This document shows positions 28,814-37,151 of a stretch of DNA of 37,275 nucleotides, in pieces (the stretch's first letter is position 1; each line of letters begins with the position of its first letter). This DNA is from CAVUAF01 sp964460655 (lineage in GTDB: Bacteria; Acidobacteriota; Terriglobia; Terriglobales; Acidobacteriaceae), in the NCBI GenBank assembly GCA_964460655.1, contig CAYWSH010000016.1:1-37275 (forward strand), given 5' to 3'. The translations under genes were made by a program, and so were the position numbers. The notes beneath the pieces were generated by a model that was not told the DNA's origin, made no database searches, and saw only the letters and a list, made by a program, of their open reading frames with translations.

Positions 28814-30544
28814 CTACTTTCCGCCGGCAGCTTTCGAAGCCCGGGCCGGCGTCATCACGCTGCGGCCGGCGCCATAGATGATTTGTCCGGGGCGCGCGCC
28901 GTTGTGCTTGCCTCCCTCGATCACGACCTTGCCGTTCACCAGCACGTAATCGATGCCCACGGCGTACTGATGCGGATCTTCGAACGTTGCCTTGTCGGCG
29001 ATCTGCGCGGGGTCGAGCACGACAACATCGGCCTTCATGCCGGTGCGGAGCAGGCCGCGATCGTAGATGCCGAGCTGGCCGGCGGCGAGTGACGTCATCT
29101 TGCGCACGGCCTCTTCCAGCGGCAGCACGTGTTCCTCACGCACGTACTTGCCGAGCACGCGCGCATGCGCACCGTAGAAGCGCGGATGCGGCTTGCCGCG
29201 GCCGAGCGGACCATCGGGACGCACGGCGGTTCCATCGGAGCCAACACTCACCCACGGCTGCTGCATGGCGAGTCGCACGTCCTCTTCTTTCATGGTGAAG
29301 TAGACCATCGAGACGCGCCCGCCTTCCTCGAGCAGCACGTCCATGATGGCGTCGGCCGGTTCCTGGTGGCGCATCTCGGCGATCTTCGCCATCGTCTTCC
29401 CTTCGAATTGCTTGTTTGCGCCGGTGCGAACGGTTGCCACGATCATGCTTTCGTAACCAGCGGGCGTGGAGCCGCGGCGCGCGACGATCTCTTCGCGGAT
29501 CTTGGCGCGCATGTCGGGCGTGCGCAGGCGCTCGAGCATCTTGGGCGTGCCGCCATCCATCGCCCACTGCGGTACCTGCGTCGTCAGGCCGGTGCTGGAC
29601 GCGATGTACGGATACTGATCGGCGCTGGCTTCAATGCCCTGCGCACGTGCCTCCGCGATGCGCGCGATCGCCTGCTTCATGTGCTCGTTGCTGTCGCGCC
29701 CGGTCGCCTTGATGTGCAGGATGTGGACGGGAATGTGCGCCTGTTCGCCGATGGTCAGCGTCTCGTTGATGGCGTCGAGCAAGTGCGCGCCTTCGTCGCG
29801 CATGTGCGTCGTGTAGATGCCGCCATACTGCGCCGCAACCTTCGCCATCTCGACCAACTCCGGCGTCTTGGCGTAGCTGTTCGGCGGATAGATCATGCCG
29901 GTGGAGTAGCCGAGCGCGCCCTGCTTCATGGATTCGGCGACCAGCTGCTTCATCTTTTCGAGTTCGGCGGGCGTGGGATCACGCATGTCGTTGCCCATGC
30001 CGCACGTGCGTACGGTGCCGCCAGCGACGTACGAACCGACATTCACGCTGCTCCCCTGCTTCAGCAGGCGGCGGAAGTAGCCGTCGAGGTCCTTCCAGTC
30101 GCGCTTGATGCGCGGCTCGTCGCTCGCGACCGGTGGCGCTGACTCCGCTTCCTGCCGCACCGTGCGACAAACCGGAGCGACCGAGCCGGATTCACCGAGG
30201 ATCTCGGTCGTCACGCCCTGGCGGATCTTGCTCTCGGCGCCACCGTCGATAAGCAGCGACGTGTCGGAGTGCGTGTGCATGTCGATGAAGCCGGGTGTAA
30301 CGGCAAGCCCGTGCGCGTCGATGGTGCGTTTGGCCGTGCCCTTGAGGTTGCGTCCGACCGTGACGATGCGGTCACCTTTAATGGCGACATCCGCGTTCAC
30401 CCATGGTGCCCCGCTGCCGTCGATGACATGCCCATTGCGGATGAGGATGTCGTACGTCGTGGCTTTCGGTGGTGCTTTGGGCGCGGTCTTCTGAGCGAAT
30501 GCGACTGAACAGAGAACGAGAACGGCGACGAGTGCGCGGCGCAT
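28814..30544 (-). CDS. Exported N-acyl-D-amino-acid deacylase (amidohydrolase family)
   Basis: A 576-residue protein with signal peptide RRALVAVLVLCSVAFAQ. The metal-binding His90-x-His92 is in GFIDMHTHSD. Further landmarks are GGIYTTHMRDEGAHLLDAIN and HIPVHILHIKATGR, and VSVGSDGTAVRPDGPLGRG, the C-terminal Asp region. These define the D-aminoacylase branch, zinc enzymes that remove acyl groups from N-acyl-D-amino acids. An AGGAG precedes ATG 30544. Probable role: use of D-amino-acid derivatives in the periplasm. The adjacent M20 enzyme may act on related N-substituted amino acids. Confidence 0.93.
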   Translation of the reverse strand: MRRALVAVLVLCSVAFAQKTAPKAPPKATTYDILIRNGHVIDGSGAPWVNADVAIKGDRIVTVGRNLKGTAKRTIDAHGLAVTPGFIDMHTHSDTSLLIDGGAESKIRQGVTTEILGESGSVAPVCRTVRQEAESAPPVASDEPRIKRDWKDLDGYFRRLLKQGSSVNVGSYVAGGTVRTCGMGNDMRDPTPAELEKMKQLVAESMKQGALGYSTGMIYPPNSYAKTPELVEMAKVAAQYGGIYTTHMRDEGAHLLDAINETLTIGEQAHIPVHILHIKATGRDSNEHMKQAIARIAEARAQGIEASADQYPYIASSTGLTTQVPQWAMDGGTPKMLERLRTPDMRAKIREEIVARRGSTPAGYESMIVATVRTGANKQFEGKTMAKIAEMRHQEPADAIMDVLLEEGGRVSMVYFTMKEEDVRLAMQQPWVSVGSDGTAVRPDGPLGRGKPHPRFYGAHARVLGKYVREEHVLPLEEAVRKMTSLAAGQLGIYDRGLLRTGMKADVVVLDPAQIADKATFEDPHQYAVGIDYVLVNGKVVIEGGKHNGARPGQIIYGAGRSVMTPARASKAAGGK

Positions 30545-30576
30545 GCGGGCTCCTGATGAGTGGGCGAGCGGCGTGG

Positions 30577-30582
30577 ATTGTA
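30577..30582 (-). promoter_or_regulatory. Possible -10 box before the deacylase gene
   Basis: TACAAT on the minus strand (30582-30577), 33 bases upstream of the ATG. No acceptable -35 is visible at the usual distance, so this is weak. Confidence 0.3.
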
Positions 30583-30597
30583 AACCAGAAGGCTAAC

Positions 30598-30735
30598 CGC
30601 AGAGGCGCAGAGGACGCGGAGAGAAGCCTTTGCCACAGATCTCACAGATCGAACGGATAAGACAAGAATTCTTGATCCGTTTTTATCCGTTTGATCTGTG
30701 GCGAAGTCTTGTATGCGTCCTCTGCGTCTCGGCGG
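30598..30735. repeat. 138-base imperfect palindromic element
   Basis: The two halves are mutual reverse complements over long stretches: CCGCAGAGG...CAGAGGACGC pairs with GCGTCCTCTGCG...CGGCGG at the outer ends, GCCACAGATC with GATCTGTGGC in the middle, and ACGGATAA with TTATCCGT near the centre AAGAATTCTT. It fills the gap between two minus-strand genes. A fragment resembling its end (ACGCAGAGGACG) is near 8251. It looks like a non-coding dispersed element, similar to ones I have seen in several bacterial phyla (from memory). Confidence 0.78.
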
Positions 30736-30739
30736 TGAA

Positions 30740-32089
30740 TCAGGCTTTGTCGAGTTCGAGGATCGTCTGCAACAACACGTTGGCGCCGTTGGCGATGTCG
30801 GGCCAGCGCGAGAGTTCGCGCGGTGAGTGGCTGATGCCGGCGACGCTGGGTACGAAGATCATGCCGATGGGGCCGAGTGTGGCCATCATTTGCGCGTCGT
30901 GGCCGGCGCCAGACGGCAGGCGTTTGTGCGAAAGACCGAGCGAATCGGCGGCGCGCTCGATGGTCGCGCGCAGCGGCTCGGCCGTCAGGGCCGGAGGATG
31001 CGCGCCGGTCTTCTTCATCTCGATATCGCAGCCGTTGCGCTGCGCGATCTCCTGCAAGCGTTGGTTGAACTGTTGTTCCATCGTAACGAGCGTCGCGGCA
31101 GTGAGGTCGCGTGCGTCGATGGTGAAGCGCACTTCGCCAGGAATGACGTTCGCGGCGCCGGGTTGCACGGTGAGTTCGCCGACGGTGGCGACCTGACGAC
31201 CGGCAATGCTCGTGGCGATCTCGCGGACGGCGAGCACCATCTGCGACGCACAGACGAGCGCGTCCTTGCGTTCGTTCATGCGCGTGGTGCCGGCGTGATT
31301 GGCGAAGCCGCGCACCGTGACTTCGTAGTCGATGATGCCGACGATGCCCTCGACCACGCCGATCTGCGTGCCCGCAGCATCGAGCGTGCCGCCTTGTTCG
31401 ATGTGGAGTTCCAGATACGCTGCGAATGAACCGGGCGCGCGCTTCGCTTCAGCGATGCGAGCGGGATCGCCGCCGATCTTGCGCACGGCGTCGGCCTTCT
31501 TCACGCCGTCTTGCACGCGATCGAACTCGCCCGGCTCGATGGCGCCCGCCGCAGCGCGGCTGCCGCTGAGCCCAGAGCCGTAGTTCGATTCCTCGGCCGA
31601 CCAGATGACTAGCTCAACCGGATGTATCGTTTCCACGTTGTTCTCGCGCAGTGTCTGCATGACCTCGATGGCGCCCATAGAGCCAACGTCGCCATCGAAG
31701 TTGCCGCCATTCTTGACCGAGTCGATGTGCGAGCCGAAGAGGATCGCTGAGGTTTTCTTAGCGCCGGGCCACGATGCGTTGATATTCCCTGCCGGATCGA
31801 TGCGCGGCTGCAACCCGGCGTCGCGGATCAATTGCATGACGTAGTTACGACCGGCGACGTCGGCGTCGGAGTAGGCGGTGCGCGAGACGCCGTCGGGGAA
31901 TGTCCCGCCGGGCGGGCGGCCGAACTCGCTGAGTTTTTCGAGATGCGAGCGCAGGCGGGCGGAGTTGATGCGTAGGCGCGGACCCTGCGCGAAGCTGAGC
32001 TTCGGAACCGCAAGTGCAGCTGCGGTTGTCGCCAGAAACCTGCGCCGTGTTTGCGTCGTCGTGGTGATAGGGCTCCCTCGCTCCCTCAC
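30740..32089 (-). CDS. Tat-exported M20-family amidohydrolase (N-carbamoyl-L-amino-acid hydrolase/allantoate amidohydrolase type)
   Basis: A 449-residue protein from GTG 32089 (no ATG is available in frame nearby). A twin-arginine signal (TRRRFLATTAAALAVPKLSFA) directs folded export. The dinuclear metal site is visible: His121 in FGSHIDSV, Asp132 in GGNFDGDVG, Glu166-Glu167 in WSAEESNY. The substrate segment LELHIEQGGTLDAAGTQIGV is typical of the carbamoylase/allantoate group. It hydrolyses an N-carbamoyl or related amide. It lies between the UbiD and deacylase genes on the same strand; pathway linkage is inferred. Confidence 0.9.
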   Translation of the reverse strand: MRERGSPITTTTQTRRRFLATTAAALAVPKLSFAQGPRLRINSARLRSHLEKLSEFGRPPGGTFPDGVSRTAYSDADVAGRNYVMQLIRDAGLQPRIDPAGNINASWPGAKKTSAILFGSHIDSVKNGGNFDGDVGSMGAIEVMQTLRENNVETIHPVELVIWSAEESNYGSGLSGSRAAAGAIEPGEFDRVQDGVKKADAVRKIGGDPARIAEAKRAPGSFAAYLELHIEQGGTLDAAGTQIGVVEGIVGIIDYEVTVRGFANHAGTTRMNERKDALVCASQMVLAVREIATSIAGRQVATVGELTVQPGAANVIPGEVRFTIDARDLTAATLVTMEQQFNQRLQEIAQRNGCDIEMKKTGAHPPALTAEPLRATIERAADSLGLSHKRLPSGAGHDAQMMATLGPIGMIFVPSVAGISHSPRELSRWPDIANGANVLLQTILELDKA

Positions 32090-32093
32090 CCCA

Positions 32094-32114
32094 GCAAGCC
32101 AACACCGGGCTTGC
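32094..32114. repeat. Short inverted repeat upstream of the amidohydrolase start
   Basis: GCAAGCC (32094-32100) pairs with GGCTTGC (32108-32114), loop of seven bases. It lies 4-25 bases ahead of GTG 32089 on the minus strand and could influence initiation or end the UbiD message. Confidence 0.4.
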
Positions 32115-32159
32115 CGGGGGCCCCGATTCGCTCGGGATCAAAACAAAAAGCCAAAAACA

Positions 32160-33701
32160 CTACTCGATCCCATACTCCTTCCACCGCTTTACCACCAACT
32201 GCTTCGTCTTTTCGTCCATCAGGATCTCGTCGGGCCAGGGGCGGGTGAAGCCTTCGGTCGGCCATTTGCGCGTGGCGTCGATGCCCATCTTGGAGCCGAA
32301 GTTCGGCAGGCGCGAGGCGTGGTCGAGCGAATCGACCGGGCCAAGGGTGAACTGGATGTCGCGCTCCGGGTCGATGTGGTTGAAGACCTTCAGCGTGACG
32401 TCGCGCAGGTCCTGCACGTTCACGTCTTCGTCGACGACGACGATGCACTTGGTGAACATCGCCTGCCCGAGTGCCCAGATGCCGTTCATGACTTTGCGCG
32501 CGTGGCCCGGGTACGACTTGCGGATGCTCACGAGCATCAGGTTGTGGAAGATGCCTTCGACCGGCAGGTTCATGTCGACGATCTCGGGAAGCGTGAGCTT
32601 CACGAGCGGCAGGAAGATGTGCTCGACGGCTTTGCCCATCCACGCGTCTTCCATCGGCGGCTTGCCGACGATGGTGGTGGAGTAGATCGGGTCTTTGCGA
32701 TGCGTGATGCAGGTGAGGTGCAGCACCGGGTACTCATCGGCGAGCGAGTAGAAGCCGGTGTGGTCGCCGAAGGGGCCCTCGGTGCGGAGCTCATCGAGGT
32801 TGACGTAGCCTTCCAGGACGATCTCGGCCGTCGCGGGGACTTCGAGACCGACCGTCTCGCACTTCACCAGCTCGATCGGCTTGTTGCGCAGGAAGCCAGC
32901 GATGAGGAATTCTTCGACTTCCGGCGGCGCGGGCACGATAGCGCTGAAGGTGAGAGCGGGATCGGTGCCGATGGCGACCGCGACTTCGAGCTTCCCTGTC
33001 GGTGCGCCGCCGGCGATGGCGCCGCCGCCGGTGCGGGCCATGATGTCGACGGAAGACGCGGGCGAGTCGCCCGCGTCCACACGAGAAGCCCGGCGCATCG
33101 CTTCGCGGTAATGTTCCGCACCGACTTTCTGCCGCTGCCAGTGCATGCCGAGCGTTTGGCCGTCGTACACCTGCAGGCGATAGCAACCGACGTTGCGTTT
33201 GCCGGTCTTTGGGTCGCGCGTGATGACGCAGGGGAGCGTGATGAAGCGCCCCGCGTCTTTCGGCCAGCACTGCAGGATTGGAAAGTCCAGAACCGAGAAG
33301 CCGGTCTTCTTTATTACCTCTTTGCACGCGCCGGTCGCGACCGTCTTGGGGAAGACGGCGCCGAGGTCGGCGAGCATGGGCAGCATCTTGAGCTTGTCGA
33401 GCAGGCCCTGGGGCGACTTGACGTCCATCAGGGCGCGGATGCGGCCGGCGATCTCGTCGAGCGAGTCGACCTCCAACGCCATCTGCATGCGACCGGCGGA
33501 GCCGAACTGGTTGATGAGCACCGGCGACTTCGAGCCTTTCACGCTCTCGAAGAGCAGCGCCTTGCCGCCGCCCGGAGACTTCGAGACTCGGTCAGCGATC
33601 TCGGTGATCTCGAGGATGGGATCGACTTCCGCCTTGATGCGGCGCAGCTCACCGGCGCGGTCGAGCGCGGTGATCCATTCACGTAAGTCCTGATAGGCCA
33701 T
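32160..33701 (-). CDS. UbiD-family decarboxylase
   Basis: A 513-residue protein from ATG 33701; the frame continues upstream but MAYQDLREWITALDRAGELR is the family's normal N-terminus. UbiD landmarks are KTGKRNVGCYRLQVYDGQTL, ATAEIVLEGYVN, and EGPFGDHTGFY followed by ITHRKDPIYSTTIVGKPPME. UbiD enzymes carry prenylated FMN and decarboxylate aromatic acids or quinone precursors; here ubiquinone/menaquinone synthesis or aromatic degradation are possible. No UbiX-type flavin prenyltransferase is seen in the window. An overlapping TATAAT box and tandem repeats lie just upstream. Confidence 0.93.
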   Translation of the reverse strand: MAYQDLREWITALDRAGELRRIKAEVDPILEITEIADRVSKSPGGGKALLFESVKGSKSPVLINQFGSAGRMQMALEVDSLDEIAGRIRALMDVKSPQGLLDKLKMLPMLADLGAVFPKTVATGACKEVIKKTGFSVLDFPILQCWPKDAGRFITLPCVITRDPKTGKRNVGCYRLQVYDGQTLGMHWQRQKVGAEHYREAMRRASRVDAGDSPASSVDIMARTGGGAIAGGAPTGKLEVAVAIGTDPALTFSAIVPAPPEVEEFLIAGFLRNKPIELVKCETVGLEVPATAEIVLEGYVNLDELRTEGPFGDHTGFYSLADEYPVLHLTCITHRKDPIYSTTIVGKPPMEDAWMGKAVEHIFLPLVKLTLPEIVDMNLPVEGIFHNLMLVSIRKSYPGHARKVMNGIWALGQAMFTKCIVVVDEDVNVQDLRDVTLKVFNHIDPERDIQFTLGPVDSLDHASRLPNFGSKMGIDATRKWPTEGFTRPWPDEILMDEKTKQLVVKRWKEYGIE

Positions 33702-33713
33702 GGTGGAACGGCG

Positions 33714-33757
33714 ATTATAAAGAAGTGCGAAACTGCGAAAGTGCGAAAGTGCGAAAT
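33714..33757 (-). promoter_or_regulatory. UbiD promoter with four tandem 8-bp repeats
   Basis: On the minus strand a perfect TATAAT (33719-33714) lies 12 bases before ATG 33701, so the leader would be only about 6 nt. Upstream of the -10, four head-to-tail units TTTCGCA(C/G) occupy 33757-33726. The TTTCGC of one unit lies 16 bases from the -10 and is the only -35 candidate. Copy-number change would alter promoter geometry. Confidence 0.6.
33726..33757. repeat. Tandem repeat, 4 x 8 bp (GTGCGAAA)
   Basis: Units on the plus strand: GTGCGAAA, CTGCGAAA, GTGCGAAA, GTGCGAAA. One base differs between units. The array lies between the UbiD start and the divergent nucleotidyltransferase gene. Confidence 0.85.
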
Positions 33758-33880
33758 TCCGGCGGACTGACGTAATTCCCCTCACCGCCATAGGCTGCGC
33801 GCGATAACCAACTCTGAAGCCGGGGTTGCTCATCCAACCTTACGGTCGTCGGCAAGCAACGTATCGGGAGGTGCTGGGTT

Positions 33881-34966
33881 ATGGCGGCTGCGGTGGCATT
33901 GCCTCATGTTTGCGTACGCGAATGCATCGATGCTTTGTGTGCGTTGACCCTGAGCCACAAAGCGCCGCGACATGACCTGGAACTGCTGGAAGCGCTCGAT
34001 GACGAACAGCGCGCCGAGTTCCTGCGCATCGCTGACGCGAACCACGTGCTGCTGCGCATGCTGCTGCCGGTGGTTGAACACACCACCGACGAATACACGC
34101 GGCAGTGGGCGATCGCGAGCATCATGCGCGAGCGCGCGCGGGTCGAGAATGCGCTGCTGCACCTGCGCAGCGTGTGCAACGCGCTCGAGACGGCGGGCTG
34201 CCCGGTCACGGTGATCAAGACACTCGAGCACCAGCCGGACCTGGGTAACGATCTGGACCTTTTCACCACGGGCGCGGAGCAGGACGTGTTGCGCGTGATG
34301 ACTGAACACTTCCAGGCGCGCATCGAGCCGCGCAGCTGGGGCGATCGGCTGGCGCAGAAGTGGAACTTCGCACTGCCCGAATTGCCGGAGTTGGTCGAAG
34401 TCCATGTCCAGCGCCTCGGCCAGACCGGCGAACACACCGACTTGGCGCGTCGCTTCGTGACGCAGCGCAGGCTGCTGGAGATCAACGGGCTCAGCTTCCC
34501 GGTGCCGGCGCCGGAGGAGAGGATCATCGTCGCCACGCTGCAACGCATGTACCGCCACTTTTACCTGCGCGTGTGCGACGTGGTGAATGCGGCCAAGCTC
34601 GTGGAATCGAACACGGTGGATTTCGACGAGTTGAAGCGCACGTCCGATTACGGCGGGATCTGGCCGGGCGTGGCGAGCTTCCTGGTCATCGTGTCCGATA
34701 TCGTGCAGCGCTATCGCGGCGAAGGACTCAAGCTGCCGCAACCGGTGCGCGCTGCCGCGGTGCTCGGTGGCGCACAGATCTGCGTACGCGGCGGATTCCT
34801 GCGCGTCCCGGTGATGCCCGGCGCCGCGCTCTACACCCGGCAGGTGACCAGGACCGCGCTGCGGGGCGACGTGCCGGCAGCGTTTCGACTGACCCTGCTG
34901 CCGCCGCTGGCCTCGGCGGCGGCAATCGTCTACCGGATCACCGGGAGTGATAAGGGGATCTGGTAG
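33881..34966 (+). CDS. Nucleotidyltransferase-fold protein (PF14907-like)
   Basis: A 361-residue protein with GGGAGG nine bases before ATG 33881. A helical N-terminal half is followed by VIKTLEHQPDLGNDLDLFTT, which resembles the 'K-x...D-x-D-(I/L)-D' core of nucleotidyltransferases (Asp-x-Asp pair), then VEVHVQRLGQT and FPVPAPEERIIVATLQRMYR. The layout matches 'uncharacterised nucleotidyltransferase' proteins (PF14907), often found near surface-polysaccharide genes. Substrate and reaction are unknown. It is divergent to UbiD and convergent, with 7 bases between stops, to the lipoprotein gene. The family is proposed on motif likeness only. Confidence 0.62.
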   Translation: MAAAVALPHVCVRECIDALCALTLSHKAPRHDLELLEALDDEQRAEFLRIADANHVLLRMLLPVVEHTTDEYTRQWAIASIMRERARVENALLHLRSVCNALETAGCPVTVIKTLEHQPDLGNDLDLFTTGAEQDVLRVMTEHFQARIEPRSWGDRLAQKWNFALPELPELVEVHVQRLGQTGEHTDLARRFVTQRRLLEINGLSFPVPAPEERIIVATLQRMYRHFYLRVCDVVNAAKLVESNTVDFDELKRTSDYGGIWPGVASFLVIVSDIVQRYRGEGLKLPQPVRAAAVLGGAQICVRGGFLRVPVMPGAALYTRQVTRTALRGDVPAAFRLTLLPPLASAAAIVYRITGSDKGIW

Positions 34967-34973
34967 GGCGGGC

Positions 34974-36920
34974 TTAGGGGTGGTAGATCTCGCTGGGAGT
35001 TTCTAGCCCGCTGACCAAAAGAACCTTGCCGTCGGACAACACAACCAGCACGCCACCCGTGTTGAATTCCGTGCCTCCGGAGGATGAGAAGCTACCACTG
35101 GCTGGATCATAAAGTTCGGCACTGCGCTGCGCGCCGCCCAAGACCAGCACTTTCCCATTCATCAGCAAGACAGCGACCGAACTAAACCGGGCTCGACGCA
35201 GGTCGCCGGTGGCACTGAACGTACCAGACACGGGATCGTACAGCTCCGCAGAGGTTACGGGGCCCGAGGTATTGCCTCCTCCGGCGATTAGAACTTTGCC
35301 GCTTGCCTGCAAGGTCGCGGTGTGGCCGCCCCTCAGAACTGTCATTGAACCCGTGGTCAGGAATGAATTCGTGGACGGATCGAATAGCTCGGCAGAACCA
35401 AAGAGAGTGGCCGCGCCACCGACCTGACCGCCAGCGATCAGGACCTTGCCGTTGGGTAGCAGAGTGGCTGTGAATCCGGTTCGCTGCTGCAGCATCGACC
35501 CCACAAGAGTGAACGTGCCGGTGGCAGGATCGTAGAGCTCTGCGGTGTAGGTGGGTGTTTCTGTCCCACCACTCGCCTTGGTATCGCCTCCGACAATCAG
35601 AACCTTGCCATTAGCCAACAACACCGACGTGTGCCTTTCGCGCGAGATGGTGAGGCTGCCGGTTGCGGTAAAGGTATTGGTCGCCGGATCGAAAAGCGCC
35701 GCGGCGGCGACGGTAGCCGAGGTATCGGGAGGCATTCCACCCGCCAGCAGGATTCTTCCATCGTTCAAGAGCGTTGCCGACGCAGAACTCTGCGGCCCGG
35801 GTGCTGGGATGAGAGAGAATCCACGGACGACAGAGAATGCACTATTTGCGGGTTCGAAAACTTCTGCGCAAAGCCTTCCGAGGCTACCACTCTCGCCGCA
35901 GTTCGCCAGGAGGAAGACCGTGTCATTCCTCGTTCTGATCGCGTAGGTCACGCGCAGGCTCGGACGGATGCCCCCGGGGTTTGCCAACATGGGCCCAGTC
36001 GAAAAGTAGCCGCTGTTCCCGACGGTGATATGGGCGGTGTGCGACAGCGATGGAACCGGAATTGAAGCGGTAACGTCGTATGTCCCGAGCGTGGTCGGCG
36101 CGGTGTACGAGGCAATGCTCCCCATAGTTCCTCCCCCAGATAGTTGCAACGTGCCTCCGCTCAGACGCCAGGTAACACCCATCGACAAGGCGCCATTGGG
36201 AGTGCGGGCATAGACCGTTCGCTGTCCACCGGGAGGAAGGACGTCGTCTAAGGGGTCGAGGTCAAAGTCGCTCAGCGATTGAACATTGATGGCGATTGTG
36301 CGGGAGCGTGCAGGATCCACGCTGGACGTCACTGTGACGTGGTACGTGCCGGGAGCAGCGTTGGCGAAATAGTCGCAGGTCGCGTTTGATTGCGAGGTCG
36401 CGATGATGCTCCCGCCAGTTGGTCCTTCTTGGACAGAGCACGAGTAATCGCCACCCGGTAAGCCAGCAATGCCGATGATTGTGACGGCACTCTGATAGGA
36501 CAAAGCAGGAGACGAAGGAAAAACGGTAAGTTGTAAGAATAATGAATTGTCATAGACCGTCACGGTCCCCATCCCGACGATGGCCGAATTCGCCTGCGAC
36601 GTCGCAACCACGTGGTAGGTGGCGATATGGGGTGGGTTCACTGCGACAAAGGGCGCCGTATAGACGCCTGCGGCAGTGACGGTACCGCCTGCGGCGCCTT
36701 CCTGAACCGACCACACCACTCCAGTGTTGCTGCTGCCCGCGACCGTGGCGCCAAAGTTGACCGTGCCGCCCTGGTCAATGGCCGCAGCCGAGGGAGCAAC
36801 CGAGACCGTGACTGCAGGAAGCGACGGTGTGCTGGAAGGTGGCGACGTGCTCGTTCCGCCGCTGCAGGCGGACATCAATAACAACGATGCGATAGCAAGC
36901 GCGAAGAGAGCTGAACGCAT
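34974..36920 (-). CDS. Lipoprotein with N-terminal Ig-like domains and C-terminal kelch-type repeats
   Basis: A 648-residue protein. The lipobox is LLLMSAC (Cys19), so it is a membrane-anchored lipoprotein. Residues ~35-330 contain three beta-sandwich (Ig-like) units such as VTVSVAPSAAAIDQGGTVNF and VTIIGIAGLPGGDYSCSVQE. The C-terminal half has six kelch-like blades, each with a (N/D/S)GKVL(I/V)xGG core: for example LANGKVLIVGG, LPNGKVLIAGG, QASGKVLIAGG and MNGKVLVLGG, preceded by AELYDPATGTF-type strands. Binding or adhesion at the cell surface is the likely role; ligand unknown. Confidence 0.88.
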   Translation of the reverse strand: MRSALFALAIASLLLMSACSGGTSTSPPSSTPSLPAVTVSVAPSAAAIDQGGTVNFGATVAGSSNTGVVWSVQEGAAGGTVTAAGVYTAPFVAVNPPHIATYHVVATSQANSAIVGMGTVTVYDNSLFLQLTVFPSSPALSYQSAVTIIGIAGLPGGDYSCSVQEGPTGGSIIATSQSNATCDYFANAAPGTYHVTVTSSVDPARSRTIAINVQSLSDFDLDPLDDVLPPGGQRTVYARTPNGALSMGVTWRLSGGTLQLSGGGTMGSIASYTAPTTLGTYDVTASIPVPSLSHTAHITVGNSGYFSTGPMLANPGGIRPSLRVTYAIRTRNDTVFLLANCGESGSLGRLCAEVFEPANSAFSVVRGFSLIPAPGPQSSASATLLNDGRILLAGGMPPDTSATVAAAALFDPATNTFTATGSLTISRERHTSVLLANGKVLIVGGDTKASGGTETPTYTAELYDPATGTFTLVGSMLQQRTGFTATLLPNGKVLIAGGQVGGAATLFGSAELFDPSTNSFLTTGSMTVLRGGHTATLQASGKVLIAGGGNTSGPVTSAELYDPVSGTFSATGDLRRARFSSVAVLLMNGKVLVLGGAQRSAELYDPASGSFSSSGGTEFNTGGVLVVLSDGKVLLVSGLETPSEIYHP

Positions 36921-37020
36921 GGCCCGACGCTCAGAGAGCCTTCAAATTCTATCAACCGTCACAACATCGTGCTGAACACCATCGGCAACGCGAAGTCGCG
37001 GGACTTAAGTAGTTCTGCTT

Positions 37021-37150
37021 CCCACACAAGCAAAACCGGCTTGTGTGGGGCACACATGGGCATTTCGCACGCTTCGCCCGGTCGGGGGCGACCGGGGCTC
37101 CATTTGGTTCGAACGCTGGGTGCCCCACCCTGAGCGGAGCGAAGGGTGGG
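37021..37150. repeat. Three REP-like hairpins beside the transposase gene
   Basis: Hairpin 1: CCCACACAAGC (37021-37031), loop of 7, GCTTGTGTGGG (37039-37049). Hairpin 2: CCCGGTCG (37077-37084), loop GGGG, CGACCGGG (37089-37096). Hairpin 3: CCCACCCT (37124-37131), loop of 11, AGGGTGGG (37143-37150). All three are perfect stems with no gene recognised between them. They follow the stop of the RAYT gene on the minus strand. Confidence 0.75.
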
Positions 37151-37151
37151 A

